A DNA stretch of 64,000 bases from Larix kaempferi. Its lineage: Eukaryota; Streptophyta; Pinopsida; Pinales; Pinaceae. Under the pieces are notes generated by a model, which worked only from the letters and a program-made list of their open reading frames with translations, was not told the DNA's origin and did not search any database. Shown here in pieces: positions 1 to 9,559 of this stretch; position 1 is the stretch's first letter, and the number at the start of each line of letters is the position of its first letter. The stretch is taken from assembly GCA_027924585.1 (NCBI GenBank), contig BSBM01000753.1:18583501-18647500 (forward strand). The letters run 5' to 3'. Both the position numbers and the translations under genes were made by a program.

Positions 1-107
1 TTTTGGTGACCTTTTGAAGGTTTTAGAGGCTCAAATGGTGAAAAAAATGGACAAATGGGTCATGTGAATAAGGGAATGAGCTAGTGAACACTTTTTGGGT
101 GTTAACA
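1..107 (-). repeat. LTR fragment (3' LTR of the giant element)
   Basis: These 107 bp match 18229-18335 almost base for base, apart from a few substitutions, and share the terminus TGTTAACA. On the minus strand they are the start of the 3' LTR; the remainder lies left of the window. Confidence 0.85.
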
Positions 108-120
108 TATTGCCCCCTGA
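108..120 (-). promoter_or_regulatory. Polypurine tract of the giant element
   Basis: On the minus strand the bases abutting the LTR read TCAGGGGGCAATA, a G-rich tract directly before TGTTAACA. Position and composition fit the plus-strand primer of an LTR retrotransposon in minus orientation. Confidence 0.65.
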
Positions 121-1982
121 TGTGTGAGGGAAGGAGCTCATCATATGGCCGATAGACATCATAGTTCTTTTGTCTTTTTTCTGGGGTTTGGAGAAGAGAA
201 GAGACCGATTGGAGACTCGAACAACAGCCCCTTGGAAGCTGCAAAAACTGAAAAAATACATGGCCTCAAAATGAATGAGGAATAATCTTTGATTATGGAC
301 AAGGCGGGCATACCCATGCTTGTATCAAGACATATACATAACAATTAGGCCGAGGAAGGGAGACCTAAATAATACAAAAAAATTGTTGTTACATCTTAAT
401 GGTCCAGAGGGGACATAATGCTCGGACATACTCATGGTCATACCATAACTGATCTCAATAACTGATACACTGGAAAAGAGAAACAACCATTCTAAATAAG
501 GTTTCAAAAAGGGTTGATGAAATGTTGCAGATGAAGGTGTCCAACATATGTAGGGACTCAACTAGACTCTCAAATGTGGTAGAGTCAGTAAATGAGTCAA
601 CTTCTGAGGAGTATATGTAACTATATACTCGAGGGAGTATAAAACTGCGGTACATTTGAAAATTTTCGCCTTGTGCAACCCGAATATCCATAGGAATATG
701 TAACTGGTTGTTTCCTCAAGTAAACTCTTGAATGTGGTAGAGTCAGGTGATATCCGGGGTCTTCAACAAATAACTGAAAGGACCGATACCCTGTATGAAT
801 CTAAACGATGCGATCAAGGTGTTGATGTCGAGCATGTGAGAAACAATCATTTGGAGAGGCATTGATGTCGAGCATGTGAGAAACAATCATTTGGAGAGGC
901 ATTGAGGACTCCTTTCAAAATGTTCTATAGGCACTCATCACTGATGGTGATGAGTCCAACGCACAGGGACCTCTAGGTCTATCCTCTGGAATAGATTTGG
1001 TTGGTGTCGACAGAGGGAGACCAGCAACTACCAAGGAAATGATGTTTCCTTGATAGGAGCACGAGGTGTACAACTAAATTGTGATAATACTGATGGTAGG
1101 ACTGACATACTGTGGGGATGTGCAAAAAACTGAGGTCATAGAGTGGGTGGACTCAAACTTCCTTTGTTCAGAGCATGACGACATGGTTGACCTGGCAGCA
1201 TATGAAACTGTTTGTTAGGTGTGTAGATTATAGCTTAAGGGATCAGGGGTATGTATTGTAGAGTGGAGTGACTATGGGGGACAAGCTAATGGATTCTATT
1301 GGGAGACTCCCAGGGTGACATACTGCAGAATACTCTGAACAAAGGAGACCAAAATGGGGAAGCTGCCATATGAGTAGTCATGATCTGTTGTGGTGCCAAA
1401 AAGCACTATTGGGTCCTTCTTCGTAGTTTTAATGAGCTCCAAGAAGGGATAAAAGTTTGCTCTAAAATGGTACTCTCTTGTGGATTTATGCGAGCCCAGG
1501 ACTGTTCATGCTCGTGAGTACTTTCATTTTTAAGGAGTCTGAAAACGATAAGAAGACTCTGAATTGGTGGATGGGTACCTTCCTGTGCATTTGTACGAGC
1601 CCAAGACGGTGATTGCTCATGGTTGCTTTCAATTTTAGAGAGTCTGGAAGTAATAAGTATACTCCATTGGTGTTCTTTTTCGTATGTTAGTCTCTAAGGC
1701 CCGAAAAAGCATAAAATGATGCAGATGGAGAACTCTTCTAGGCAATGTGACTAGAGTATTCCTTTTTTGTAATTAGTCTACAAGGTCCAGAAAAGGGGTA
1801 AACTTATACCAGGTAGATGCCCTTTCAGATACTTTTAGCGAGCATGAAAGGAAGCAATATTGCTTGACGATCTTTTCATTGTTTTAGGAGTCAGGAAAGA
1901 GCTTAACAGAAACTCCCTAAGTGCCTTTTTCGTAAAGGAATTGCTTGGCCCAAAAAAGAAATAAAATTATACCAAAAAAAAA
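121..1982 (-). other. Non-coding 3' region of the giant element
   Basis: No convincing reading frame on either strand. About 1440-1950 holds several degenerate copies of a roughly 100-bp motif (words such as cgagccc, aggagtctg and ctccctaa recur) that look like an old tandem array. A perfect 40-bp duplication lies at 822-901. Confidence 0.5.
822..901. repeat. Perfect 40-bp tandem duplication
   Basis: Two identical 40-bp units (822-861 and 862-901), starting with ttgatgtcgagc. Absence of any mismatch in otherwise decayed DNA suggests a recent replication-slippage event. Confidence 0.9.
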
Positions 1983-2426
1983 GGTATTGGTGAGAGCAAG
2001 GAATGATCTCGAGCATCATCACGAGCACGAAAAACTGAATCCGGCGACATAGAGATCGTCAAAAATCGGCAATGGTCGATGTGGCACGTAAATCGAGGCA
2101 ACGAGGGGCATGGGAAAAATGCCCAAAAAATATGGTGGTGAGAGCGATAAATGGTCTCAAGCATCGTCACGAGTGCGGAAAACTGAATCCAGTGATATAA
2201 GACTCGTTAAAAACAGACCACGACCGATGTGGCATGCAAATCGAGGTGATGAGGGGCATGGGAAAAACACCCAAAAAATATGGTGGTGAGAGCGAGAAAT
2301 GATTTCAAGCATGGTCACGAGCGCGAAAAACTGAATCTGATGATATAAGACTTGTAAAAAATGAACCACGGCTGATGTGGCACGTAAATCGAGGCGACGA
2401 GGAGCATGTAAAAAATGCCTGAACAT
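1983..2426. repeat. 148-bp tandem repeat, three units
   Basis: Units begin at 1983, 2131 and 2279, each starting near ggtgagagc and ending with a gcatg..aaaaa..gccc motif. They differ by scattered substitutions but keep the 148-bp length. The array lies just upstream of the TATA box of the opposite-strand gene, so it could act as its distal upstream region; that role is inferred. Confidence 0.85.
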
Positions 2427-2558
2427 GGGACCTGGTGGAATCAGGAAAAGGAGTGGACTATCATTAATTTCTTAATGCGTTGATTCCAATGGTACCAACA
2501 GTTTGAAAAATGGATGTCGTATGATGCCGAAATGGTTGATTGAAAATGGTTAAATTTC

Positions 2559-2566
2559 TATAAATA
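2559..2566 (+). promoter_or_regulatory. TATA box (TATAAATA) upstream of the opposite-strand gene
   Basis: A consensus plant TATA box on the plus strand, about 500 bp upstream of the accessory gene starting at 3064. The intervening leader has no long frame and has a strong splice-donor match (AG before GTAAGC, 2691-2698), so the 5' UTR may itself be spliced. Transcription would run against the retrotransposon's own gag-pol direction. Confidence 0.55.
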
Positions 2567-2811
2567 GCAAGTGGGCCCAATGTGACAAGTGTCATTTTCA
2601 CCGTTGAGTTTCATAGAGTAATTGAGTTGGGTAAGAGCATTTTCTTGATTTGTGGGAGTTCGACAGTTGGCTTTTCATTCTGCAAGTTTTAGGTAAGCCT
2701 ATGTGCCTTAGCCTTTCAAATTATTTCCTTTCTGGTTAGCGTCGGGGCCCCGGAGGGTGCGTAATTCCATGTTGGCTTCCCAACATGGAATATCGCGGGT
2801 TTTGGCTCATT

Positions 2812-2998
2812 TCCCGCGATGCACATCACGGGTACAGGATTGATAGCTGTGATTTGCATCGCGGCTTTGGGTCCGACAGTCACAATGTTCATCGTGGTTG
2901 TGGGGGCTTACAGCCACGATGCCCATCACGACTGTGGGGCTGATACCCGCGATGTTCATCGCAGCTATGAGGATGAAAGTCACAATGTTCATCGCAGC
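2812..2998 (+). repeat. 33/34-bp spaced repeat array, six units
   Basis: Six imperfect palindromes of the form CGCGATG-nn-CATCGC start near 2813, 2847, 2880, 2914, 2947 and 2980, giving a steady 33-34-bp spacing. Example cores are cgcgatgttcatcgcagc (2949-2966) and cacaatgttcatcgcagc (2981-2998). The same cores recur at 12310-12405 and 16956-17140 in this element. The array lies between the TATA box and the start of the accessory gene. Confidence 0.85.
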
Positions 2999-3063
2999 TA
3001 AGAGCCCGAAAGTCATGATGGGGATTTTGGGGAAAAAAATTTGTTTTCTAAAAAAAATTTTAT

Positions 3064-4381
3064 GTGTTTTTTGGAAGGATGTTGAGGAGGTCGTTGGTGT
3101 CAAGGAGGGAGAGGGAGATTGATGTGGGAATTATGGATAGTATTCGGGATAGGCCCCATGTGTGGGAAGCTTTGGCTTTGGGCGGACTACTAAAGTTTGC
3201 TCAGATCCCTCTTATGCGTTCAGTCAGGGAGCTGTTGAACAAGTTGGTGGACTTTTGTGATCCAGAGGAGGGGGTGTTCATGGTGCAAGGTGAGCGACTG
3301 GAGCTCACCTTGATTAATGTGTACTTTTTGACTGGCTTTCCCTACTTGGGTGAGATAGGGGACACCCAGTTGAGGATCCCGACTGGTATGCACATTGAGG
3401 ATATTTTGGAGAGATTCTGTGTTCCAGGGGCTCGTGTGCAGAACAGTGCACTGAGTCTCACGAATCTGCAAGAGCCAAAGATGCAGGTGGTAGCAGCTTG
3501 TGTTTTGAGGGTGCTTGGTGCACAGGCGCCCCATCGTTTGTTGGGGGGAAGAACGATGATGGTTCATCGTGTTTTGACTCAGAACTACTTTGCATGGGGT
3601 TAGATGAATCTATCATGTGTTCGACGAGAGCTGAACAAGGTTAGGCGGGAGGGAGGTGAGTTTAGCTATGCCTCTTTCCTTTGTTGTTTCTTTTTTGAGA
3701 AAGTACCTACCTTGCGGCCACATGTGCCGGTTTGGGATTGGTTGAGGAGTGAGCCGCAAATGCGGTGGGGGGAGATGATGCCCCGGAGTGGTGGTGGTGG
3801 TATCCGATGATTCTTCTCGTCGGAGATGTATGACCAGTGGGAGCAGGTTCCCATTGGTATTGATGATTATCCGTATAATGGTATGGACTTCCGGGGAGAC
3901 CCTGAGATGCCTCGAACTTAGGGACAGGCTTGGGGGTTGGACGGTATGTCTTTGTTTTTTATTTCTCTATTATATCATGTTTTGTTATGAGTATAGCTAG
4001 AGATGTTTTATATGATACTGACTTGATTCACTGTGGGTTTTTGCAGATGTTGGTCCGAGGCCTCCAGTGGATCATATAGGACGTCGGGGATGGATGATGA
4101 TGATGGTACCTCCGCCAGTGGCGACACCACCGGTAGCGGCACCACTGCCTCGTGTATGAGGAGTTGTGCGTCGACGAGATGATTCCCTAGAGGATGTGTG
4201 TGATACCTTGGAGGCGCTTCTAGTGGGTGCACCAGAGGATGGTTGGAGGGATCTAGACCGGCCTACTATCGAGTGGTGGTCAATCCTGCTGAGAGTAGCT
4301 GTGGTGACGGCCGAGAGGACGGCTAGGGATCAGTATGATCCGGAGGAGCCAGAGGAGCCCGGTGATGATGATGATGATTAG
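3064..4381 (+). pseudogene. Opposite-strand accessory gene, plant-mobile-domain-like, one intron
   Basis: Two exons (3064-3943, 4047-4381) total 1215 nt, exactly 405 codons including the stop. The 103-bp intron (3944-4046) has a GTATGT donor and TTTTTGCAG acceptor in phase 1, and splicing moves the frame correctly into exon 2. Exon 1 contains GERLELTLINVYFLTGFP (about residues 78-95), which by eye resembles plant mobile domain / aminotransferase-like domain proteins; this family call is tentative. The C-terminus is acidic (EEPEEPGDDDDD). Four in-frame stops (TAG 3601, TGA 3808, TAG 3919, TGA 4157) interrupt an otherwise unshifted frame; all could come from CAG or CGA by C-to-T change. It has its own TATA box and lies antisense to gag-pol, between RT and the 3' LTR, where Tat-lineage elements are known to carry extra antisense ORFs. 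Function unknown. Confidence 0.7.
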
Positions 4382-4513
4382 TTGACCTTGTACATGCCCC
4401 CAAATGTTGATGAGCATATGGGGATGTATTTTGTTGATACATATTTTGTACGGCTGGTGTACCTTTTGTATATTTGAGTGTTGAGAGCACTGCTAACATT
4501 ATGACTCTTATCA

Positions 4514-4514
<1 letters not shown>

Positions 4515-4557
<43 letters not shown>
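4515..4557. repeat. (AT)n microsatellite
   Basis: About 21 uninterrupted AT dinucleotides between the 3' end of the opposite-strand gene and the minisatellite at the broken end of RT. Confidence 0.97.
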
Positions 4558-4559
<2 letters not shown>

Positions 4560-4560
<1 letters not shown>

Positions 4561-4770
4561 CATTTTGGTATATATTCGTGTATGCACGTGGATGCACATC
4601 TTGTCTTTCATTTGTGTTATGTTGCACATGGGTGCAATTGTAGTTTGTTTGTTTTCCCGTGGAGGCATGTTCGATACACGTGGATGAAAAGTTGTGATTT
4701 TGTATGCCCATGTAGGCATATGTTATGCACGTGGATGCAATGTTTTGATTTTTGTACGCCCGTGGAGGCA
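4560..4770. repeat. About 51-bp minisatellite at the RT breakpoint
   Basis: Roughly four units alternate two words, gcacgtggatgca and cccgtggaggcata, with ends near 4666, 4718 and 4770. The array starts exactly where the RT reading frame loses similarity. The RT segment itself contains ggaggcatat and tacgtggatg about 50 bp apart, so the units may derive from it by expansion. Confidence 0.75.
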
Positions 4771-5452
4771 TATCTTTGGGACAAGCTAGGTTGAGGTCAC
4801 GGAAGTCCGTATATACGTGGATGGTGCCGACTTTCTTAATGACTGGTACTGGGTATGAAACCCAGGTGGTGTATGCAATAGGGTATATGAAACCTGCTGC
4901 TCAAAGCTTCTCAATTTCGGCTTTGACGGCTGGAAGCTTGGATGGGTGAATGGGATGTTGGTTTTTGCGGACTGGTGATATATTGGGCCAAGTGTCTATG
5001 TGATGTTCTACGATGGTAGGATCAAGACCAGGCATCTCGGTATAAGACCAGGAGAAGACATCTCGAAATTCTTGGAAGAGTTTCTTATAAGCTTGTGTTT
5101 CTTTTGCAGTGCATGATGTGCCTAAAGAGAGAAGATTAGGTTTTCCAAGGGTGGTGGAGATGTTGATTTTTATAATGGGAAAAATGTTAGCCATGTTACC
5201 TTCTTCAAAGGCTTCTAGAGATGGTATTTGATCTTTGAACCAATCGACCTTGGTTGGTAAGAAGTTCTTGGATTCAACGGATAGTTGGTTTGCCATGGTG
5301 GATGCAAATGCCTTAGGGATGAAGTATGATCGATGGTGCATATCATCCCAAGGGTAGTCTAGTGCAGTGAGTGTTTCTAGGATTTCCTCATCAGTACAGA
5401 AGTAGTGTGTCATTAAATCAATTGGTTCGGGTTTGTAGGTAGTTGAAATCAT
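4771..5452 (-). pseudogene. Partial reverse transcriptase of the giant element (N-terminal part)
   Basis: Minus-strand frame with typical Ty3/gypsy pre-RT and RT sequence: EFRDVFSWSYTEMPGLDP, then VEHHIDTWPNISPVRK, then (after a frame change near 4901) motifs YTDFRDLNLACPKD corresponding to the fingers of RT. The frame breaks directly after CPKD, so the palm with its catalytic YxDD, the RNase H and the integrase are missing. It lies downstream of the second CCHC region with only a short broken linker (5453-5524). Enzyme role: copying element RNA into cDNA; this copy cannot do so. Confidence 0.85.
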
Positions 5453-5524
5453 ATAAATGGTATTGATTTCTTATGAACGGGAAGGTTCTGGGGGGGATAT
5501 TTCCTCAATGAGTGGTGGGGATAT

Positions 5525-6358
5525 CTATAGGTCAGTATTATTCAATTTGTACAGTGCTGCTCTATAATCTGGGAGATTGGAGCAATGATGTGAATAATGG
5601 CTGTAGATGCCACATATCGCACAAGAGTGGTTTGTGCGCAATGATTTATCGTGAGGATGAGGGGGTAGTTCGAGTTTGACAACTGGAACGTTGGTGTCAT
5701 CATCCAACATATTCATGTGTTCTTGAAGTGTCGGTGGTTGTGGACATAGATGGGTAGCATGGCCTATATCGTCGCACAAGGAGCATTTAGGGATCACATG
5801 GGTTGGGGGATTTTTAGCTAATTTGGGAGTCACTGGGGGGGTGCGAGTTGTGGATCTAGTGTTGTTGGTTTGTGGACCTCTACCCCCAGTGTGGCAAGAT
5901 TGTGGGGGGACATAACTATATGTCGATGTAGTGCCCCATGTTGGATTTGGTCGGTTTTGGGGGTTTGAAACACTAGGTGGTGGGCGATTGTGGGGGTTCG
6001 GTATGCCAGGTGGTGGATGGTTTGAAATGTTCATGGGTTGTACCAGTTGTAAAACAATTTTTGGAGTCAGTGGGGGGGTTGGGGCAGGTAAGTACCATAC
6101 AGGTAATCCTAATGTTAAACCTGGAAGGTTGAGTGTAGCAATTACTGGCGTGCTAACAACTCCTGAAAATGGAAACAAGAATGGGATAGTGTGAATCGGT
6201 GTTGTTCCAATATGAATAGGCACAGTGGGTGGTTGTGGTATTGGTGGAGGTTGTTGAGGATGTTGTTGTTTGTTGTGCGACAGGGTGCACAAATCGGATA
6301 CTTCAGTTACCCAGAGAGGGGGTGGGATAGAAGGGAAAGTCGTGGTCATGGGAGTATC
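5525..6358 (-). pseudogene. Proline-rich region with two CCHC zinc knuckles, after protease
   Basis: A minus-strand frame of about 277 codons. The N-terminal two thirds is rich in Pro, Thr and Asn; then come CSLCDDIGHATHLC (a CCHC knuckle) and CAICGIYSHYSHHC (CxxC, H, C). The second knuckle matches CSICRVYNHYTHNC at about 9130, part of gag. The frame is directly continuous with the protease frame if the solo LTR and one TGAAT copy are removed (RPGIYS then DTPMTTTF). Nucleocapsid-like knuckles normally come before protease, so this is a duplicated or recombined segment. Confidence 0.75.
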
Positions 6359-6363
6359 TGAAT

Positions 6364-7987
6364 TGTTAAATTTTGAGCATTAATTCACAATACTCTAGGA
6401 TCTTTACTGCGAGAATAACATATACAATATATCAATGCATGACAATCACAGTAAGTATGACAAGCATCACAAGAATCAAAAGCATAAGAGACAAGAGACA
6501 CAGAGTTTCCGTGGGGAAAACCCTAAGGTGAAAAACCCCACAACTTCCTCAGAGATAGAGAGAGCATGGGGGCTTCACTAGAAGGAAATATAATATCACG
6601 TTCATTCATATTGTGGTATTAAATATTCATGAAAACCTAAAAATTATATTGCTTATATATTAAGGGGAAAAGGGTTTTTTATTTAATGTAACAATAAAAA
6701 AATACTTTGGGGTCTTTTTTATATGGGCGGGCTGACAAATATCTGCCAAATGGAGATGTCAGGATCACAGATGGATGAGAAATCAGGTTGAGGCAAGGCT
6801 CAGGCTTACCAGTACGCAGGGAAATCACGTCTTGAGGCATGCTTGAGGCCAAGGGTTTTGTGGTGAAGTGGGTTTCCAGTTGATCATAGTCGAGAGACAG
6901 TGGTCATTGATAACCAATTGTTACCCATAGCACTCAGCCAGTTGTTACCAATAGCCTTGAGAAGCTCTAAGCATCCAAGGCATGTTATAGGCCCTCGATA
7001 GGCCTTAGGGGCTTGAATACCCAACCACTCATGCCTATTACAGGCCTTGGGAGGTTTAGTTAGCCTACTAGAGCTTGTTACAGGCCCTGGGGGCTTGGAT
7101 ACCTAGCCCACAATAGGCTTAGTCAGCGATGGGGGAACTATAACATGCAATCTAAATTTTTTACTATGTGCATTGGCTCTAGTGACATACAAGAAGTGAT
7201 CTCCTATCTCTTCATTAGACCATTAGATGTTGCAAATCATAATGATATGTGGTTGAGTAATTGCATTGTGGGTGAAGTAATGTGTATCCAAAATATACAT
7301 CAAAAGAAGCAAGGTGCATTGTAGAATGCATGTGGGGTCATAAGAGAGGTATCATATCAATATACTAGGTAGAAATATAAAAGGGTATAAAAAATGTTAA
7401 TGAAAAAATTGATACATACAATATCTAGTGAAAATAAAGTTTTTTTTAAATTGGGAAGGCATATTGGGAGGGGGTTAAAAAAACGATTTTGGAAGGTATT
7501 TTTCAATATTTAGTGAAATTAGGGGTATTGTTTCATATGCCATGAACGAACATGCTATGATAGCGGTTTATTGAGTGAATATCCCATGAGAGAGAGCAAT
7601 GGCTCAACCAAAATACACTGAGATAGTCTCCTAGTAGCATATGATCCTCCTCCTCACTAGTGCGCCACTTTCTAAGTGAGAGAGATGTACTTTTCCGAAT
7701 GATCTAAATAGAGATCACCTGATCTCTATTTATACTAACCTATTTTCCCAGTGACCTGGGGACGACTTGTCTAGCTAGGTACATCCACATTATAATATAT
7801 ATATTTCAGGGCCGACCCCACACATGGTGGTCTAATAACCCATCGGCAAGTACACACACTAGCAACACTTGTCAATCCACATGATGACACTTCCTTATAG
7901 AGGAATGACACATATCTTATAAGGGTACAATAAATATATATAAAATACACAGATGAAATACATTCCAAAGTTACATATACATCAACA
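6364..7987 (-). mobile_element. Solo LTR, 1624 bp, with perfect TGAAT target duplication
   Basis: Ends are TGTTAAATTTTGAG (left) and CATCAACA (right), flanked by TGAAT at 6359-6363 and 7988-7992. No internal coding. A TATA box on the minus strand at 7727-7734 suggests minus orientation. Removing the LTR plus one duplication copy joins the flanking frames without a shift, which confirms the borders and shows it landed in an ORF of the giant element. Confidence 0.9.
7706..7734 (-). promoter_or_regulatory. Minus-strand TATA box overlapping a 12-bp palindrome
   Basis: Perfect inverted repeat aaatagagatca (7706-7717) and tgatctctattt (7720-7731) with a 2-bp spacer; its right arm runs into TATTTATA (7727-7734), i.e. 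TATAAATA on the minus strand. Probably the LTR core promoter. Confidence 0.6.
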
Positions 7988-7992
7988 TGAAT

Positions 7993-8737
7993 ATATCCCG
8001 GGTCTGACTGAGGAGACGAACGATGTGGGTGCATTGTGAACGGGTTGTTCAATCATGGGAAGAACATTTTCAGGCACTGTGGGGGCATTGGGATCATAGT
8101 ATGTAATCTGGTCGATTTTGACTACGCATCCTTCAAAGGGGAACATCATGAGGCGAAAAACTGAAGAAGCAACAACTTTCATTTTATACATGTAGCTTCG
8201 TCCCAGAAGGAGATTGTAATCAAGTTGGGTGTTAATGACCTCTATATCTATGAGAACCAATTTGCCCCAAAGCTGTATGGGTACATTCATTAACAAACCT
8301 TGAGCTTGAGTTGCATGGCCATCGTAAGCTCGCAATGCGGTAGTTAACGGTTGTAGCATTAGGGACCCAAGTTTCTGCCATACGAAATTCGACATAACGC
8401 AGGTGGAGGCACCTTCATCGATTATGCATTGATGAATGGCGAGTTTGCGAATGGACATAGAAACTTGAAAAGCTAGAGATGAAGGCAGACGATGTTCGAC
8501 TTGGTCTAAGTCGGAAGCCATCATGTTGGAGTCATTAGGGTCTATGGCACCAATGGAAGATAACAACAATTTTCTCTGTGTAGGACAATTTTTTAGGATT
8601 TCTAGAACGGACATAGCAGCGGGGGACTGAGCTAAATCCTCTACAATGTCATAGTTAGAAGTTGCACGAGCATTAGGGTTATTGTTAATTCGTCTCAAAG
8701 GGAAACGAGGTGCTTTTGGACCCCCATCCATGGGCAT
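7993..8737 (-). pseudogene. Retropepsin-type aspartic protease region of the giant element
   Basis: Minus-strand frame of about 248 codons. The active-site region reads IHQCIIDEGASTCVMS, a D-x-G-A-S/T-like variant (DEGAST) found in plant Ty3/gypsy proteases, followed downstream by DYNLLLGRSYMY, matching the conserved LLGR-type motif near the protease C-terminus. It would cleave the Gag-Pol polyprotein. The N-terminal part overlaps the end of the gag frame (8695-9150) in another frame, so a frameshift is needed or has occurred. Its C-terminal end is cut by the solo LTR. Confidence 0.8.
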
Positions 8738-9354
8738 ATTGGGTATGCGAAGTGGTTGATCGGTTGGGAGAGTACTCGAAGATGGTTCAGTAGGTGTGGC
8801 CTCAGGGGTGGAGCCGTATTGATTTCGACGGGTTTGAAGATTGACATCTTTAGAAAATGGTGAGTGTTGGACTCTGTATGTTGGTAATCGGCTGCCGCAT
8901 AGGTAATTTGCTGCTGTGTTGCAGCGGATCCTTGAGGGGGATCATTTGAACGAGTGTTTTCCACGCCTTGGTTTGGTAGGGGGTTTTGCAATATCATGGG
9001 TTGTGGCTGAGGAGGGGGTGCTGGCTGTGCAGCATGTCCTTGTCGTTGGGTGTCGTCGGTCCAGAGTTGACGGGCTTGATCTAAATGGGGGCAATTATGC
9101 GTGTAATGGTTGTAGACCCTGCATATGGAACATGGGTGGTTTGTTCTCAAATTAGGATTTTTTCCCTATTTTGGTGGACGATCAGGGTTTTGATTTGCAG
9201 GAGCAGCATTGTTATTATTGGGAGGATTAGTTGGCTGTCCACCTTGGTTTTGTTGTTGGTTATTTTCATGGTTTCTTCCTCTTCCGCGATTCTGTTGACC
9301 CTTGATTATGCTGGTTGTTCTGGTTTTGAGGTTGGTTTTGTTGTGCGTACACAT
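8738..9354 (-). pseudogene. Gag C-terminal region with CCHC knuckle
   Basis: Two frames: 9354-9166 encodes an Asn/Gln/Arg-rich segment (NRGRGRNHENNQQQNQGG), and 9150-8695 begins with RTNHPCSICRVYNHYTHNC, a nucleocapsid-type zinc knuckle, then a Gln/Pro-rich tail. Both are low-complexity linkers typical of plant Ty3/gypsy gag. A frameshift separates them. The knuckle is repeated downstream of protease at 5525-6358. Confidence 0.75.
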
Positions 9355-9559
9355 GCCCTTGGGCAGTAGGTGGGTTTTGAGGTCGTGTAGGATCTGGAGT
9401 AGGTTGCGGTGGGTAGTAAGCAGGAGGGTTGTGTGGTGGACCTAGTGCTTATTGTGGTTGTGGGTAACCTTGAGCTACTGGAAGTGTTGGAGCAAGAAGT
9501 ACTGTCTGTTGAGGATAGTAAGCCGATTGGGCTTGTGGCTAAACCGAAGTTTGATGGGC

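Noticed and set aside
822-2426. CRISPR-like array
   Set aside because: Repeats are directly adjacent without spacers, and this is plant nuclear DNA.
3220-3567. 115-codon minus-strand frame opposite the antisense gene
   Set aside because: No domain; it mirrors the plus-strand gene, whose frame is supported by the intron and length arithmetic.
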